From Limnohabitans sp. DM1 (GTDB lineage: Bacteria; Pseudomonadota; Gammaproteobacteria; Burkholderiales; Burkholderiaceae_C): 64,000 bases of DNA. Under the pieces are notes generated by a model that saw nothing but the letters and a program-made list of their open reading frames with translations, was not told the DNA's origin and did no database searches. The stretch is taken from contig NZ_CXOO01000029.1 in the NCBI RefSeq assembly GCF_001269385.1, positions 1 to 64,000 of the forward strand. The letters run 5' to 3'. A program made the position numbers and the translations under genes. This document shows, piece by piece, positions 8,180-15,619 of this stretch. Each line of letters starts with the position of its first letter. The first letter of the stretch is position 1.

Positions 8180-8810
8180 CCCTTCAACCGTTCGTTTTTT
8201 GCCCCATGCCTTGCCCTGTGCTGTGACCTTCGCCCCGGCCTTTGTCGGTGGCCTGACTGACCCCGGCCCCGGTGCCCTTTGCCTGGTGCCCGGTGTTGCA
8301 CGGCCCCGGCTTGCAATGGACACCCCCGGAAAAGGCCGCGAAAAGGGTTCCCCCATGGCCCCACCTTTGGCGGCGCTGCTGTCCGGCCTGATGGCCTGAT
8401 GGCCTGCTGACCTGGTGCGGCTGCTACCGGCCACGGCCAGCCCGGTGGCGTGATCGAGTGCAGGCGGTGCCCTGCGCCAGCGATGGCCGGGCGGGTTGCT
8501 TGCTGGTGCTGGCGCTGCTGTGCGGTGCGGTGCGGTGGCAAAGGGGCACGGCCACGCCCAAGGGCAAGGGCAAGGGCAAGGGCAAGACCCGGCCCCGGAT
8601 CAGGCGGGCGCTGTGTGGTGTTGACCTGGTGCGGCTGCTGGTGGCCATGGCCTGCCCGGTGGCGTGATTGAGTGCAGCCGATGCCCTGCGCCAGCGATGC
8701 CCGGGCGGGTTGCTTGCTGCGATGCCTTCGCCTGTCCTGATGCCTGCGACACCTACGCACCAGCCCGTGCAATAATTCGCCCAACCCCTGACCGGGGCCG
8801 GTGCTTGAAA
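8180..8810. repeat. Gene-free GC-rich repeat region, left
   Basis: About 630 bp without a credible gene; frames on both strands are low-complexity GC artefacts. It holds two copies of a composite repeat whose core is GCCCTGCGCCAGCGATG (8469-8485 and 8683-8699), usually followed by a CCGGGCGGGTTGCTTGCTG-like tail and preceded by a GACCTGGTGCGGCTGCT segment (8410 and 8626). A CAAGGG hexamer tract is at 8559-8586. The core recurs at 9394, 14112 and 14427 and was seen nowhere outside the element. Confidence 0.7.
8559..8586 (+). repeat. CAAGGG hexanucleotide tract
   Basis: Four tandem CAAGGG units plus a partial one. A sister tract of five units is at 14465-14498. Both precede a CCCGG-type segment of the composite repeat, so the tract is part of that repeat rather than an independent microsatellite. 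Confidence 0.8.
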
Positions 8811-8846
8811 ACACCTTTGTAGTTAGCGGTGCAACGCCCCCGATAG

Positions 8847-9032
8847 TGGCGTTTTGTCACGTCTGAACATGCCCACGCCACGGCGGCGAGGGTTTTGGTT
8901 TTCGGGCGGGATGGCCGAAGCGGCAACGCCCGGCGCACGTCTAACTACGTGTTTTCAACATCCCGCCCACCCGCTGCGCTTGAAAACGTGGCGAGTGGTT
9001 TTCAAGTCTCAGTTAGGAGCATGAAGCCATGA
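8847..9032 (+). other. Possible Icd/Ash-like small reading frame in a conserved leader
   Basis: The frame runs from just after an in-frame TAG at 8844 to TGA at 9030-9032 (61 codons) and contains VLVFGRDGRSGNARRTSNY. This motif is familiar from short Icd/Ash-like proteins of P4-type islands. No ATG or GTG start is evident after the stop, so translation would need an unusual start or a frameshift. Its TGA overlaps the ATG of the next gene at 9029 (ATGA). The DNA at 8811-8850 (TTGTAGTTAGCGGTGCAACG) is likewise reminiscent of these islands' leaders. Either a degenerate gene or a conserved regulatory segment; not certain to be coding. Confidence 0.4.
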
Positions 9033-9280
9033 CACCCAACGTCATTCACTTGACCCGCCGACCCAGCACGGCAACACCCACCAACACCCCGCACGACCTG
9101 GCCACGATGGCAGCGCACCAAGAGGCAGAAAACGCCCTGGCCATGGCGCTGCACTACCTGCGATCCAGTGCGGGCAACATCCCCGGCGCTACCCGTAAAG
9201 CGGTGCAGGCATTGGGGGCATTGAACCGCCTGAACAAACCCACCCACACGCCCGCACCTGCTGGCGCTGCTGTCCGATAA
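9029..9280 (+). CDS. Small hypothetical protein of the integrative element
   Basis: An 83-residue protein I do not recognise. The N-terminus is Thr/Pro-rich, and residues about 25-70 form likely amphipathic helices (HQEAENALAMALHYLRSS, then AVQALGALNRL). There is no signal or membrane segment. A good ribosome site (TTAGGAG) ends 9 bases before ATG 9029, and the start overlaps the stop of the preceding Icd-like frame. The last codons run into a GC-rich repeat copy. Position suggests a regulatory or accessory role in the element. Confidence 0.6.
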   Translation: MTPNVIHLTRRPSTATPTNTPHDLATMAAHQEAENALAMALHYLRSSAGNIPGATRKAVQALGALNRLNKPTHTPAPAGAAVR

Positions 9281-9704
9281 GGCGACACGGGCAGGCACGG
9301 CCCCGGCCCCGGATCAGGCGGCGCTGTGGTGTTGACCTGGTGCGGCTGTTGTTGGCCACGGCCCGGCCTGTGGCGTGATCGAGTGCAGCCCGATGCCCTG
9401 CGCCAGCGATGGCCGGGCGGGTTGCTTGCTGCGATGCCTTCGCCTGCCCTGGTGGACAGACCCAGCGCCAGCACTGCCCCCACTTGATGCGGTGCATTGG
9501 TGCGCCCTTTGCCGGTCGTAACGCATGGTGTAGCCAAAACACACATGTTCGATTGAAAAGGTGCAGAAAAGACACAGAAAGTCCGAGGGCGGCGAAGATT
9601 TTTTTTCACGTTCAAGCGGCAATGGATACCGACCATTTTTCAGAGTGAAGGGCACGGGTTAAGACATGTGCAAGGCTGTAAAGGTGTTTTCAATTGACGT
9701 GCAG
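9281..9704. other. Gene-free stretch with one composite repeat copy
   Basis: About 420 bp with no credible gene. 9300-9450 carries the third composite repeat (core GCCCTGCGCCAGCGATG at 9394). The rest, 9450-9704, includes a T run at 9599-9606 and no clear promoter; I see nothing more in it. Confidence 0.6.
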
Positions 9705-9736
9705 AAATTCCAACCGCCGGGCGGCGGCTGGAATTT
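9705..9736. promoter_or_regulatory. 32-bp imperfect palindrome upstream of the AlpA-like gene
   Basis: AAATTCCAACCGCCGG followed directly by GCGGCGGCTGGAATTT: 14 of 16 positions pair, and the outer 8 bases pair perfectly. It ends 43 bp before the AlpA-like start. No T run follows, so an operator or mRNA hairpin is more likely than a terminator. Confidence 0.65.
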
Positions 9737-9779
9737 GGCGGTGTTCAATCAATCCACCGAAACCCCAATGGAAAGACGT

Positions 9780-10016
9780 ATGACCACCACCAAAAACACC
9801 CAGCAAACCCCGCCCGGGCGCTTGCTTCGCTTGGCTGCTGTTGAGGGCTTAACCGGCCTTCGCAAGTCAACCATTTATGCAGGCATGGCCAACAAGCCCC
9901 CGACTTTTCCCACGCCCGTTCGGATCAGTGCCCGCGCTGTGGCCTGGCGTGAATCCGATGTATTGGCATGGATTGCAGCCCGCACAGATGCAAGACCGCA
10001 AGGGGTAGCCAAATGA
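9780..10016 (+). CDS. AlpA-like excisionase/regulator (MerR-type HTH)
   Basis: A 78-residue DNA-binding protein of the AlpA/Prophage-CP4 regulator type. LLRLAAVEGLTGLRKSTIYAGM is the winged-helix recognition region, followed by FPTPVRISARAVAWRESDVLAWIAAR, the wing and the typical C-terminal W-x(2)-DV-x-AWI signature. Known relatives activate integrase genes or act as excisionases. ATG 9780 is chosen because GGAAAG lies upstream; ATG 9768 would add four residues. Its stop overlaps the next start (ATGA at 10013), so it is probably co-translated with the replication genes. It likely controls excision or the replication operon, possibly by binding the palindrome at 9705. Confidence 0.85.
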   Translation: MTTTKNTQQTPPGRLLRLAAVEGLTGLRKSTIYAGMANKPPTFPTPVRISARAVAWRESDVLAWIAARTDARPQGVAK

Positions 10017-10369
10017 TCAACACCAAAATTTCCGGACACCTCTGCGGTGTGGTGACGCTACACAAGACCACTATCGGCGGGGTTTTTGCAACCTGGCGCA
10101 TGGCGGCAGTTGATAGGCATGGGGTGAGCCAAGTTTGTGATTGCCTGAGCGATTCCAAGACCGACATTGAAGCCCTGCAAGCCCTGAGCGATGGTGATCC
10201 TGTTGTTGTTTGTGGCTTTGCTTCAGTAGGCGTTTTGGCTGGCGCACATGAGGGCCAAAGCCACGGCCTGAGCGTGAGGGTTGAAGCCGTGAGGACAGCC
10301 CACCACCCGGGCATAAATCCAAGGCACTGGACGCACCAAGCGATGCAGGCAATTGATGCGGGCCATTGA
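10013..10369 (+). CDS. Putative single-stranded-DNA-binding-like (OB-fold) protein
   Basis: A 118-residue protein that starts inside the AlpA-like stop (ATGA). The pattern GHLCGVVTLHKTTIGGVFATWRM, a central DIEALQALSDGDPVVVCGFASVGVL and HGLSVRVEAVRTAHHPG follows short SSB-like proteins encoded beside primases in proteobacterial islands, in which conserved 'ALSxGD' and 'GLSV' strands belong to an OB fold. Classic SSB aromatic residues are sparse and there is no acidic C-terminal tail, so interaction with host replication proteins is doubtful. It probably coats single strands during element replication. Assignment rests on pattern similarity only. Confidence 0.55.
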   Translation: MINTKISGHLCGVVTLHKTTIGGVFATWRMAAVDRHGVSQVCDCLSDSKTDIEALQALSDGDPVVVCGFASVGVLAGAHEGQSHGLSVRVEAVRTAHHPGINPRHWTHQAMQAIDAGH

Positions 10370-10386
10370 TGCGGGCCATTGATGCC

Positions 10387-10560
10387 ATGAAAAGCAACAC
10401 GCCCAGCAACCCCAAAGACCTGCAAGCCCAGCGCCTGCGCTTGCACGGCCTGGACGTGATCGAGGGCAGGCAGGGCGGCACGGCCTTTCAAAAGCTGGTG
10501 CTGACCCGCCCCACGGCAAGACCCAGCGCCAGCGCCCGGCGCTTACCAATGCGGCGGTGA
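10387..10560 (+). CDS. Short hypothetical protein
   Basis: A 57-residue basic protein (MKSNTPSNPKDLQAQRLRLHG...) between the SSB-like and HTH genes. No domain is recognised. ATG 10387 follows a short duplication (ATTGATGCGGGCC repeated at 10351-10377) that also covers the previous stop. It is kept as a gene because it is co-directional and nearly contiguous with its neighbours (4 bp to the next start). An Ala/Arg-rich tail makes coding status uncertain. Confidence 0.4.
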   Translation: MKSNTPSNPKDLQAQRLRLHGLDVIEGRQGGTAFQKLVLTRPTARPSASARRLPMRR

Positions 10561-10564
10561 CGTG

Positions 10565-10849
10565 ATGGACAAAACCACCAACACCCAGCCCCGCTACAAC
10601 GACACCAAAGGGCAGCGCCTGGCGATCTTGCACAGGCTGGCCAGCGGCCCGGCTACGGTGGATCAACTGTCCACCGACTGCAACGCGCCCGATCCCCGCA
10701 AACGTGTTTCTGAGCTACGGAGACACGGACACCCGATCAAAACAGACAAGACTGTCCGCACAAACCCCGATGGTTCCGTGAACCGTGTTGGGCTTTACGT
10801 GCTGTCAGTGACGGACACCCGGCAATGTGAATTGAACTTCAACCCATGA
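10565..10849 (+). CDS. Small winged-helix/HTH protein
   Basis: A 94-residue protein with a helix-turn-helix-like core (LAILHRLASGPATVDQLS...PRKRVSELRRHGHPI) and a wing region ending in a Tyr-Val strand. Proteins of this type commonly precede island or prophage replication genes. ATG 10565 is adjacent to an in-frame GTG at 10562, so either may serve. Its stop overlaps the primase start (ATGA at 10846), which indicates translational coupling. It could be an initiator accessory factor or a repressor of the replication operon. Confidence 0.65.
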   Translation: MDKTTNTQPRYNDTKGQRLAILHRLASGPATVDQLSTDCNAPDPRKRVSELRRHGHPIKTDKTVRTNPDGSVNRVGLYVLSVTDTRQCELNFNP

Positions 10850-13800
10850 CCCACCACCACACACACGAAACAACCCGGCAAGCCCTGGCGCATATCCCGG
10901 CAAACCTGCCCCGCGATGAATGGGCACGGGTAGGCATGGCGATCAAATCAGAATTCCCCGATGACGGCGGTTATGACCTGTTCGCCCAATGGTCTGAAAC
11001 CGCCCCGGGCTTCAAGGCCAGCGATTGCCGGACGGCCTGGAAGTCCTTCAAGGCGGGCGGGTCTGTGACCATGGGTTCATTGATCCACCTGGCCAAACAA
11101 CACGGCTACACCTTGCCCAAAGACGGGCAGGCAGCGGCGAAGCCTTCGCCCGAAGTGCTGGCCAAGCGACAACACGAACAGGCCGAAGCCATGGCCCGCG
11201 AAGCCGAAGCCCAAAGCCTGCGCCATGAGGCGGTGGCTGTTGCAGCCCTGACCGCATGGGGGGCGGGCAGCGATCAAGGCGAATCCACATACCTGGTGCG
11301 AAAAGGCGTGAAGGGTTACGGCCTGCGCTACACGGCGGCTGACGGCGCTTTGATGGTGCCCCTGCGTGATCTGACGGGCAAGCTGTGGAACCTGCAAAAC
11401 GTGAAGCCTGACGGCCAAAAGCGGTTCATGAAGGATGGCCGTAAATCCGGCCTTTGGCACATGCTGGGGGCGGTGCCTGCCCCGGCTGCTGTGGCTGGCG
11501 ATGGTGCCCGTGATGGCGATCAGACGGGCGAACATGGCGGCGATCAGGCGGCGGCTGTCCGGGTGATCCTGGTGGCAGAGGGTTACGCCACGGCGGCAAG
11601 TCTGCACGAGGCCACGGGCTACCCCTGCGCTGTGGCCTTCGATGCGGGCAACCTGGACAAAGTGGCCCGCGCCCTGCGCCAGCAATACCCGGCGGCGCTG
11701 CTGGTGCTGTGTGGTGACGATGACCAAGCCACGTACACCAAGACGGGCAACAACCCCGGCAAGATCAAAGCCACGGCGGCGGCGGTGGCTGTGCAAGGTG
11801 TGGCCATTTTTCCGGCCGATCTGGCCCCGGATCAAAGCGACTTCAACGACATGCACCAAGCCCACGGCCTTGACGCTGTGCGTGACTGTGTGTTGTCTGC
11901 GATTGCCGATCACGAACTGGCAGCATTGGCCGCACAGGATGACGCGCCCGATGACGCACAGGGCGCACCAGACGAAGCCACGCGCCCCGCAAATGCGCCC
12001 GGCAAGACCAAGCCCCCAGCACGAAAGAAAAAGCCTTCAAGCGGGGCCGGTGCTGGCGCTGCTGGTGGCGATGGCGGCAACGATGACCACGGCGGCGGCG
12101 GTGCCCACACGGGCGGCAAGCCTGCGAACGAGTGGGACCGTTTCAGCGTGACCAATGAAGGGGTGTTTTATGCGGGTGTTGACAAGTACGGCAAACCCAA
12201 AAGCCCCGAATGGCTGTGCAGCCGTTTGGATGTACTGGCCCGAACCCGCGATCAAGACGGCGGCGGCTGGGGTTATCACCTGCGCTTTGCCGATCCATTG
12301 GGGCGCGTCAAATCATGGCCCATGCCCGCCCGTATGCTGGCCGCTGACGGCGGTGAGTATCGCGCTTACCTGATGGCGCAAGGCTTGAGCATTTCAACCA
12401 ACCCCCAAGCCCGTAACCTGTTGACCCAATACATACAGACGCGCCAGCCTGAGGACTTCACCATTTGCACCGACCGAACAGGCTGGCACGGCCCGGCCTT
12501 TGTTCTGCCTACTGAAACAATTGGCGATGAAGGTGAACGGATTTTGTTCCAAAGCGATCAGGCCATTGAAAACACATTCACAGTCAAAGGAACGGCTGAC
12601 CAATGGCGTGAAAATGTGGGGGCGCTGTGTGTAGGTAATTCACGCCTGGCCTTTTCTGTGGCCTGCGCCTTCGCTGGCCCCCTGCTGGAACACGCTGGGG
12701 TTGAATCGGGCGGCTTTCACCTTCGCGGCGATGGTTCGACCGGCAAATCATCTGCCCAATCTATGGCCGCAAGTGTTTACGGTGGCCCCAATTACAAACA
12801 GTCATGGAGAGCAACCGACAACGCCATTGAAGGCATGGCGGCGCAACACAATCACTGCCTTTTGGTGTTGGATGAAATCGGGGAAATTGACCCGCGCGTC
12901 ATTGGTCAAACGGCATACATGCTGGGCAACGGAATGGGAAAGGCCCGATCAACTCGCAGCGGTTCACCACGCCCACGGCTTAAATGGCGGTTGCTGTTTT
13001 TGAGTAGCGGCGAAAAGACACTGGCCCAATTCATGGCAGAGGCAGGCAATCAAATCAAGGCCGGACAGGAAACACGAATGGCCGATATTCCCGCTGACGC
13101 TCACGCTGGTTTCGGTGTGTTTGAATGTTTGCACGATCATCCAATTCCGAGTGATTTTGCTGTTCAGATTTCCAAGGCTGTGCAGATGTTCCATGGTGCC
13201 CCCGGGATAGAGTGGCTGCGCTTGCTGACCAAACATTCAGCGTCACTACCCAGCACACTGGAAAAGCGCATTGATGATCTGTGTTCGCGCATGATCCCCC
13301 AATCGGCAAACGGACAGGTTCAACGTGTAGGGCGGCGCTTTGCTTTGGTGGCTGTTGCTGGTGAGATGGCCACGGCGGCGGGGTTGACCGGCTGGCCAAA
13401 GGGCGAGAGCGAACGGGCGGCGGTGACGTGCTTTAACGCCTTTGTCGATGCAAGGGGCGGGGCTGGGAACAGTGAAGTAACCGCGATGCTGCGACAAGTG
13501 CGGGCATTTCTTGAAGCCCACGGTGAAGGACGGTTCACCTCATGGAACCGAACAAAAGAAGAAAGCCACGCCCCCAAAACAATTAGCCGTGTTGGTTATC
13601 GGCGTGAGATGGGCAGGGATGGGGAATTCCTACCGGCCATGGAGTACGGCGCACCGAGGCCGGACAGCGGTGAAGAACGCCAAAACGCCTATTACATATT
13701 TTCCGAGGCATTCAAGGGCGAGGTTTGCAAGGGCTTTGATCCTTTGGCGGTTGCCCGTGTCTTGCTTGAACACGGGTGTTTGAAGCCTGAAAAGGGCAGG

Positions 13801-13887
13801 GCATACGACTGCAAACCGCGATTGCCTGCAATCGGCCTGATGCGCTGCTACCTGATTACCCCGGATATTTTCGCCCTTGACCTGTGA
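10846..13887 (+). CDS. PriCT-2/TOPRIM/DUF927 primase-helicase
   Basis: A 1013-residue replication protein. In order: a PriCT-2-like N-terminus (RQALAHIPANLPRDEWARVGMAIKSE, about 10-75), a region like a primase core (about 130-210), a TOPRIM domain (VILVAEGYATAASLH at about 238 and LVLCGDDD at about 287), a low-complexity Ala/Pro/Gly linker (about 365-425), then a DUF927 helicase with Walker A GDGSTGKSS (about 626) and Walker B LLVLDEIGE (about 672). P4 alpha-like proteins combine primase, helicase and iteron binding in one chain; this protein may do the same at the GGGGACA clusters on both sides. It is the last gene of the operon. No frameshift is visible. Confidence 0.92.
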   Translation: MTHHHTHETTRQALAHIPANLPRDEWARVGMAIKSEFPDDGGYDLFAQWSETAPGFKASDCRTAWKSFKAGGSVTMGSLIHLAKQHGYTLPKDGQAAAKPSPEVLAKRQHEQAEAMAREAEAQSLRHEAVAVAALTAWGAGSDQGESTYLVRKGVKGYGLRYTAADGALMVPLRDLTGKLWNLQNVKPDGQKRFMKDGRKSGLWHMLGAVPAPAAVAGDGARDGDQTGEHGGDQAAAVRVILVAEGYATAASLHEATGYPCAVAFDAGNLDKVARALRQQYPAALLVLCGDDDQATYTKTGNNPGKIKATAAAVAVQGVAIFPADLAPDQSDFNDMHQAHGLDAVRDCVLSAIADHELAALAAQDDAPDDAQGAPDEATRPANAPGKTKPPARKKKPSSGAGAGAAGGDGGNDDHGGGGAHTGGKPANEWDRFSVTNEGVFYAGVDKYGKPKSPEWLCSRLDVLARTRDQDGGGWGYHLRFADPLGRVKSWPMPARMLAADGGEYRAYLMAQGLSISTNPQARNLLTQYIQTRQPEDFTICTDRTGWHGPAFVLPTETIGDEGERILFQSDQAIENTFTVKGTADQWRENVGALCVGNSRLAFSVACAFAGPLLEHAGVESGGFHLRGDGSTGKSSAQSMAASVYGGPNYKQSWRATDNAIEGMAAQHNHCLLVLDEIGEIDPRVIGQTAYMLGNGMGKARSTRSGSPRPRLKWRLLFLSSGEKTLAQFMAEAGNQIKAGQETRMADIPADAHAGFGVFECLHDHPIPSDFAVQISKAVQMFHGAPGIEWLRLLTKHSASLPSTLEKRIDDLCSRMIPQSANGQVQRVGRRFALVAVAGEMATAAGLTGWPKGESERAAVTCFNAFVDARGGAGNSEVTAMLRQVRAFLEAHGEGRFTSWNRTKEESHAPKTISRVGYRREMGRDGEFLPAMEYGAPRPDSGEERQNAYYIFSEAFKGEVCKGFDPLAVARVLLEHGCLKPEKGRAYDCKPRLPAIGLMRCYLITPDIFALDL

Positions 13888-13900
13888 TGCAGTTTTCAGC

Positions 13901-14155
13901 GCCCACGGTGCCCAGCCCTTCGCCTGGTGCTGGTCTTGATGATTCCGTTTGGAATCACCCCGGTGATTGCCTGCACTGGTGGCCCGCCGATAAGGGGGGC
14001 GGGTAGGAACACCCTTCGCGCTGCAAAACTGAGGGCACGGCCCCTGCACCAAGCAAGGCAGACACCGAAGCCCACCATTGGCCGCGCCTGCACGATCCAA
14101 CCCAGCCCGATGCCCTGCGCCAGCGATGGCCGGGCGGGTTGCTTGCTGGCGCTAA
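13901..14155 (+). repeat. Long GC-rich repeat, copy A
   Basis: First of three long direct repeats after the primase stop. Common parts in order: GCCCACGGTG...CCCTTCGCCTGG; a hairpin CCCGCCGATAAGG/GGGGCGGG at 13983-14003; GGAACACCCTTCGCGCTGC; CTGCACCA; CCATTGGCC; and the core GCCCTGCGCCAGCGATG at 14112. The minus-strand frames through the copies look alike but have no good start context. Confidence 0.8.
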
Positions 14156-14165
14156 TGTCCTAAGG

Positions 14166-14188
14166 GGTGGGTCAAAATCTGACCCCCC
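14166..14188. other. Stem-loop GGGTCA/TGACCC between repeat copies
   Basis: GGGTCA, a 5-base loop AAATC, then TGACCC, extended by flanking G and C runs. No T run follows on either strand, so it is not a normal terminator. It marks the junction between copies A and B. Confidence 0.5.
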
Positions 14189-14234
14189 TATCAGTGGGGC
14201 GCTTTGAGGTGTTGGCCCGGTGCGGCGATCCACT

Positions 14235-14463
14235 GCCCACGGTGCCCAGCCCTTCGCCTGGTGCTGTGTTGCAAGCCGGGCCTTGCCTGCGCTGATGGCC
14301 CGCCGATAAGGGGGCGGGCAGGAACACCCTTCGCGCTGCAAAGCCGAGGGCACAGACCCTGCACCATGCAGGCAGATACCGAAGCCCCGCCATTGGCCAC
14401 GCCCACACTATCCAACCCAGCCCGATGCCCTGCGCCAGCGATGACCGGGCGGTTTGCCTGCTG
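14235..14463 (+). repeat. Long GC-rich repeat, copy B
   Basis: Second copy, with its hairpin at 14299-14318 and core GCCCTGCGCCAGCGATG at 14427. Compared with A it lacks the insertion around 13935-13965. It runs directly into the CAAGGG tract. Confidence 0.8.
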
Positions 14464-14464
14464 G

Positions 14465-14498
14465 CAAGGGCAAGGGCAAGGGCAAGGGCAAGGGCAAG
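14465..14498 (+). repeat. CAAGGG hexanucleotide tract, second copy
   Basis: Five tandem CAAGGG units plus CAAG, one unit longer than the tract at 8559. The following CCCGGATCAGGCGG segment also follows the left tract. Confidence 0.8.
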
Positions 14499-14599
14499 AC
14501 CCCGGCCCGGATCAGGCGGCGCTGTGGTGCTGGCCTGCTGTTCGGTGTTGACGTGGTGCGGCTGCTGGTGGCCACGGCCTGCCGGTGGCTTGATCCACT

Positions 14600-14787
14600 G
14601 CCCATGCCCAGCCCTTCGCCTGGTGCTGTGTTGCAAGCCGGGCCTTGCCTGCACTGGTGGCCCGCCGATAGGGGGGCGGGCAGGAACACCCTTCGCGCTG
14701 CAAAGCTGAGGGCACGACCCCTGCACCATGCAAGGCAAATACCGAAGCCCACCATTGGCCACGCCCACACGATCCAGACCCGGCGGC
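14600..14787 (+). repeat. Long GC-rich repeat, copy C
   Basis: Third copy with its hairpin at 14661-14680. It diverges at the 3' end before the GCCCTGCGCCAGCGATG core, which is absent here. Confidence 0.8.
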
Positions 14788-14859
14788 GATCTGTCCGACT
14801 GATGGCCGGACGTTGATGGCCTCAAATGTGATTCCCGTTTGACGTGATGCTTTTTAACA

Positions 14860-15030
14860 GTCGCTGTAAGAAATCTGCTTATTTATTGATCAAAATCAGT
14901 TGATAAGTATTTTTCTGCTGTTGATAACTGCGATTTTGTCCCCACTGTCCCCACTGCTCAAAAAGTGTGGGGACAGCCGCAAGCCCCTGTTTATGCGGTG
15001 TCCCCACTGTCCCCACTGTCCCCAGACAAA
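14860..15030. other. Right iteron cluster with DnaA-box-like sites: candidate replication origin
   Basis: TGTCCCC occurs at 14937, 14946, 14999, 15008 and 15017 (9-bp spacing within groups), with one reverse copy GGGGACA at 14969. Immediately upstream is an AT-rich segment (about 14870-14935) that contains TTATCAACA (14927-14919, minus strand) and TTATCAACT (14906-14898), close to the DnaA-box consensus TTATCCACA and 21 bp apart. AT-rich DNA, DnaA-box-like sites and iterons next to a primase gene make an origin the best reading. It is untested. Confidence 0.6.
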
Positions 15031-15300
15031 AACGCAAGGGGGGGAAGCAAAACAGACGCAAACCGCCCAAAATGTGCCCCCACTTTGCGCCCTTGCTGGC
15101 GCTGCTGTCTGGGTCTTCGCCCTGTCATGCCTGACCGCTGCAAATTCTCAAAGGTACTCCCTGGGGGGTTCCCGGGCGGGTGATTTGAGCCTTGATGAAT
15201 TTCTAGTTTCAATTTTTTTCCTAGGGGGGTTGTATTTTGGGCGGGCCTTGCATGATCGTCATTCGGTGGCCATGTGGTGCCCGGCGGGCCTGACATGCGC
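15031..15300. other. Gene-free stretch with one ATGTGCCCCC copy
   Basis: No convincing gene. It has a purine/G-rich run at 15035-15055, a lone ATGTGCCCCC at 15072 and T-rich DNA near 15205-15240. Nothing else is recognised. Confidence 0.5.
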
Positions 15301-15317
15301 CCCCCACCGACTGCCCG

Positions 15318-15493
15318 ATGTGCCCCCGGCGGGCCGGATATGTGCCCCCACCGACTGCCCGATGTGCCCCCACGGGCCGGGCATGTGCCCCCACGGCTTT
15401 ACGCTGCGCCCGCCTGGCCTTGCCCCTGGTGCTTTTTGAAATGTGCCCCCACTTTCAGAAAAGATGCCCCCTAATGTGCCCCCATGTGCCCCC
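15318..15493 (+). repeat. ATGTGCCCCC array near the tRNA end
   Basis: Exact decamers start at 15318, 15340, 15362, 15383, 15441, 15474 and 15484, with imperfect relatives at 15295 and 15464; a further exact copy lies at 15072. The first four are 21-22 bp apart, two helical turns, within a larger repeat containing CCGACTGCCCG. All have the same orientation as the two copies upstream of the integrase. Likely protein-binding arm sites for integration or excision. Confidence 0.7.
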
Positions 15494-15555
15494 GGAATGT
15501 GGCAAACTTCAACGGACCACAATGGACAACGAAAACGGGTTTTCAGAGGGGGAAT

Positions 15556-15590
15556 AAAAAAATCCGCACCGTTTTGAACGTGTGCGGATT
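15556..15590 (-). terminator. Terminator of tRNA-Arg
   Basis: On the minus strand AATCCGCAC, a loop, then GTGCGGATT followed by more Ts, 6 bases after the encoded CCA. The same hairpin is kept in the distal repeat at 6525. Confidence 0.8.
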
Positions 15591-15619
15591 CAGGTTTGGT
15601 GCCCCCGACAGGAATCGAA
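15556..15619 (-). repeat. Proximal attachment-site copy overlapping tRNA-Arg 3' end
   Basis: Bases 15556-15611 repeat 6525-6580 with one mismatch. This copy supplies the tRNA 3' end and its terminator, so integration leaves the tRNA gene whole. Confidence 0.9.

Larger units (their letters stand above)
6525..15611. mobile_element. tRNA-Arg(CCU) integrative element of about 9.1 kb
   Basis: The element is bounded by the 56-bp direct repeats 6525-6580 and 15556-15611. The right copy completes a full tRNA-Arg(CCU) gene on the minus strand. Contents: tyrosine integrase, a possible Icd/Ash-like small frame, a small hypothetical protein, AlpA-like regulator, SSB-like protein, two small proteins and a PriCT-TOPRIM-DUF927 primase-helicase, all on the plus strand and partly joined by ATGA overlaps. 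This gene set matches P4-like satellites and related replicating islands. No capsid, relaxase or obvious cargo gene is present. More than a third of the element is non-coding and filled with several repeat families. Confidence 0.88.

Noticed and set aside
7620..8814. Long minus-strand frames over and after the integrase
   Set aside because: Antisense to the integrase or built from GC-rich repeats, low-complexity composition, no ribosome sites or domains.
13896..14825. Similar minus-strand proteins in the three long repeats
   Set aside because: Frames resemble each other only because the DNA is repeated; starts, lengths and ribosome sites are inconsistent.
13900..15550. Retron or diversity-generating retroelement suggested by repeats and hairpins
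   Set aside because: No reverse transcriptase gene in the element and no adenine-biased template/variable pair seen.
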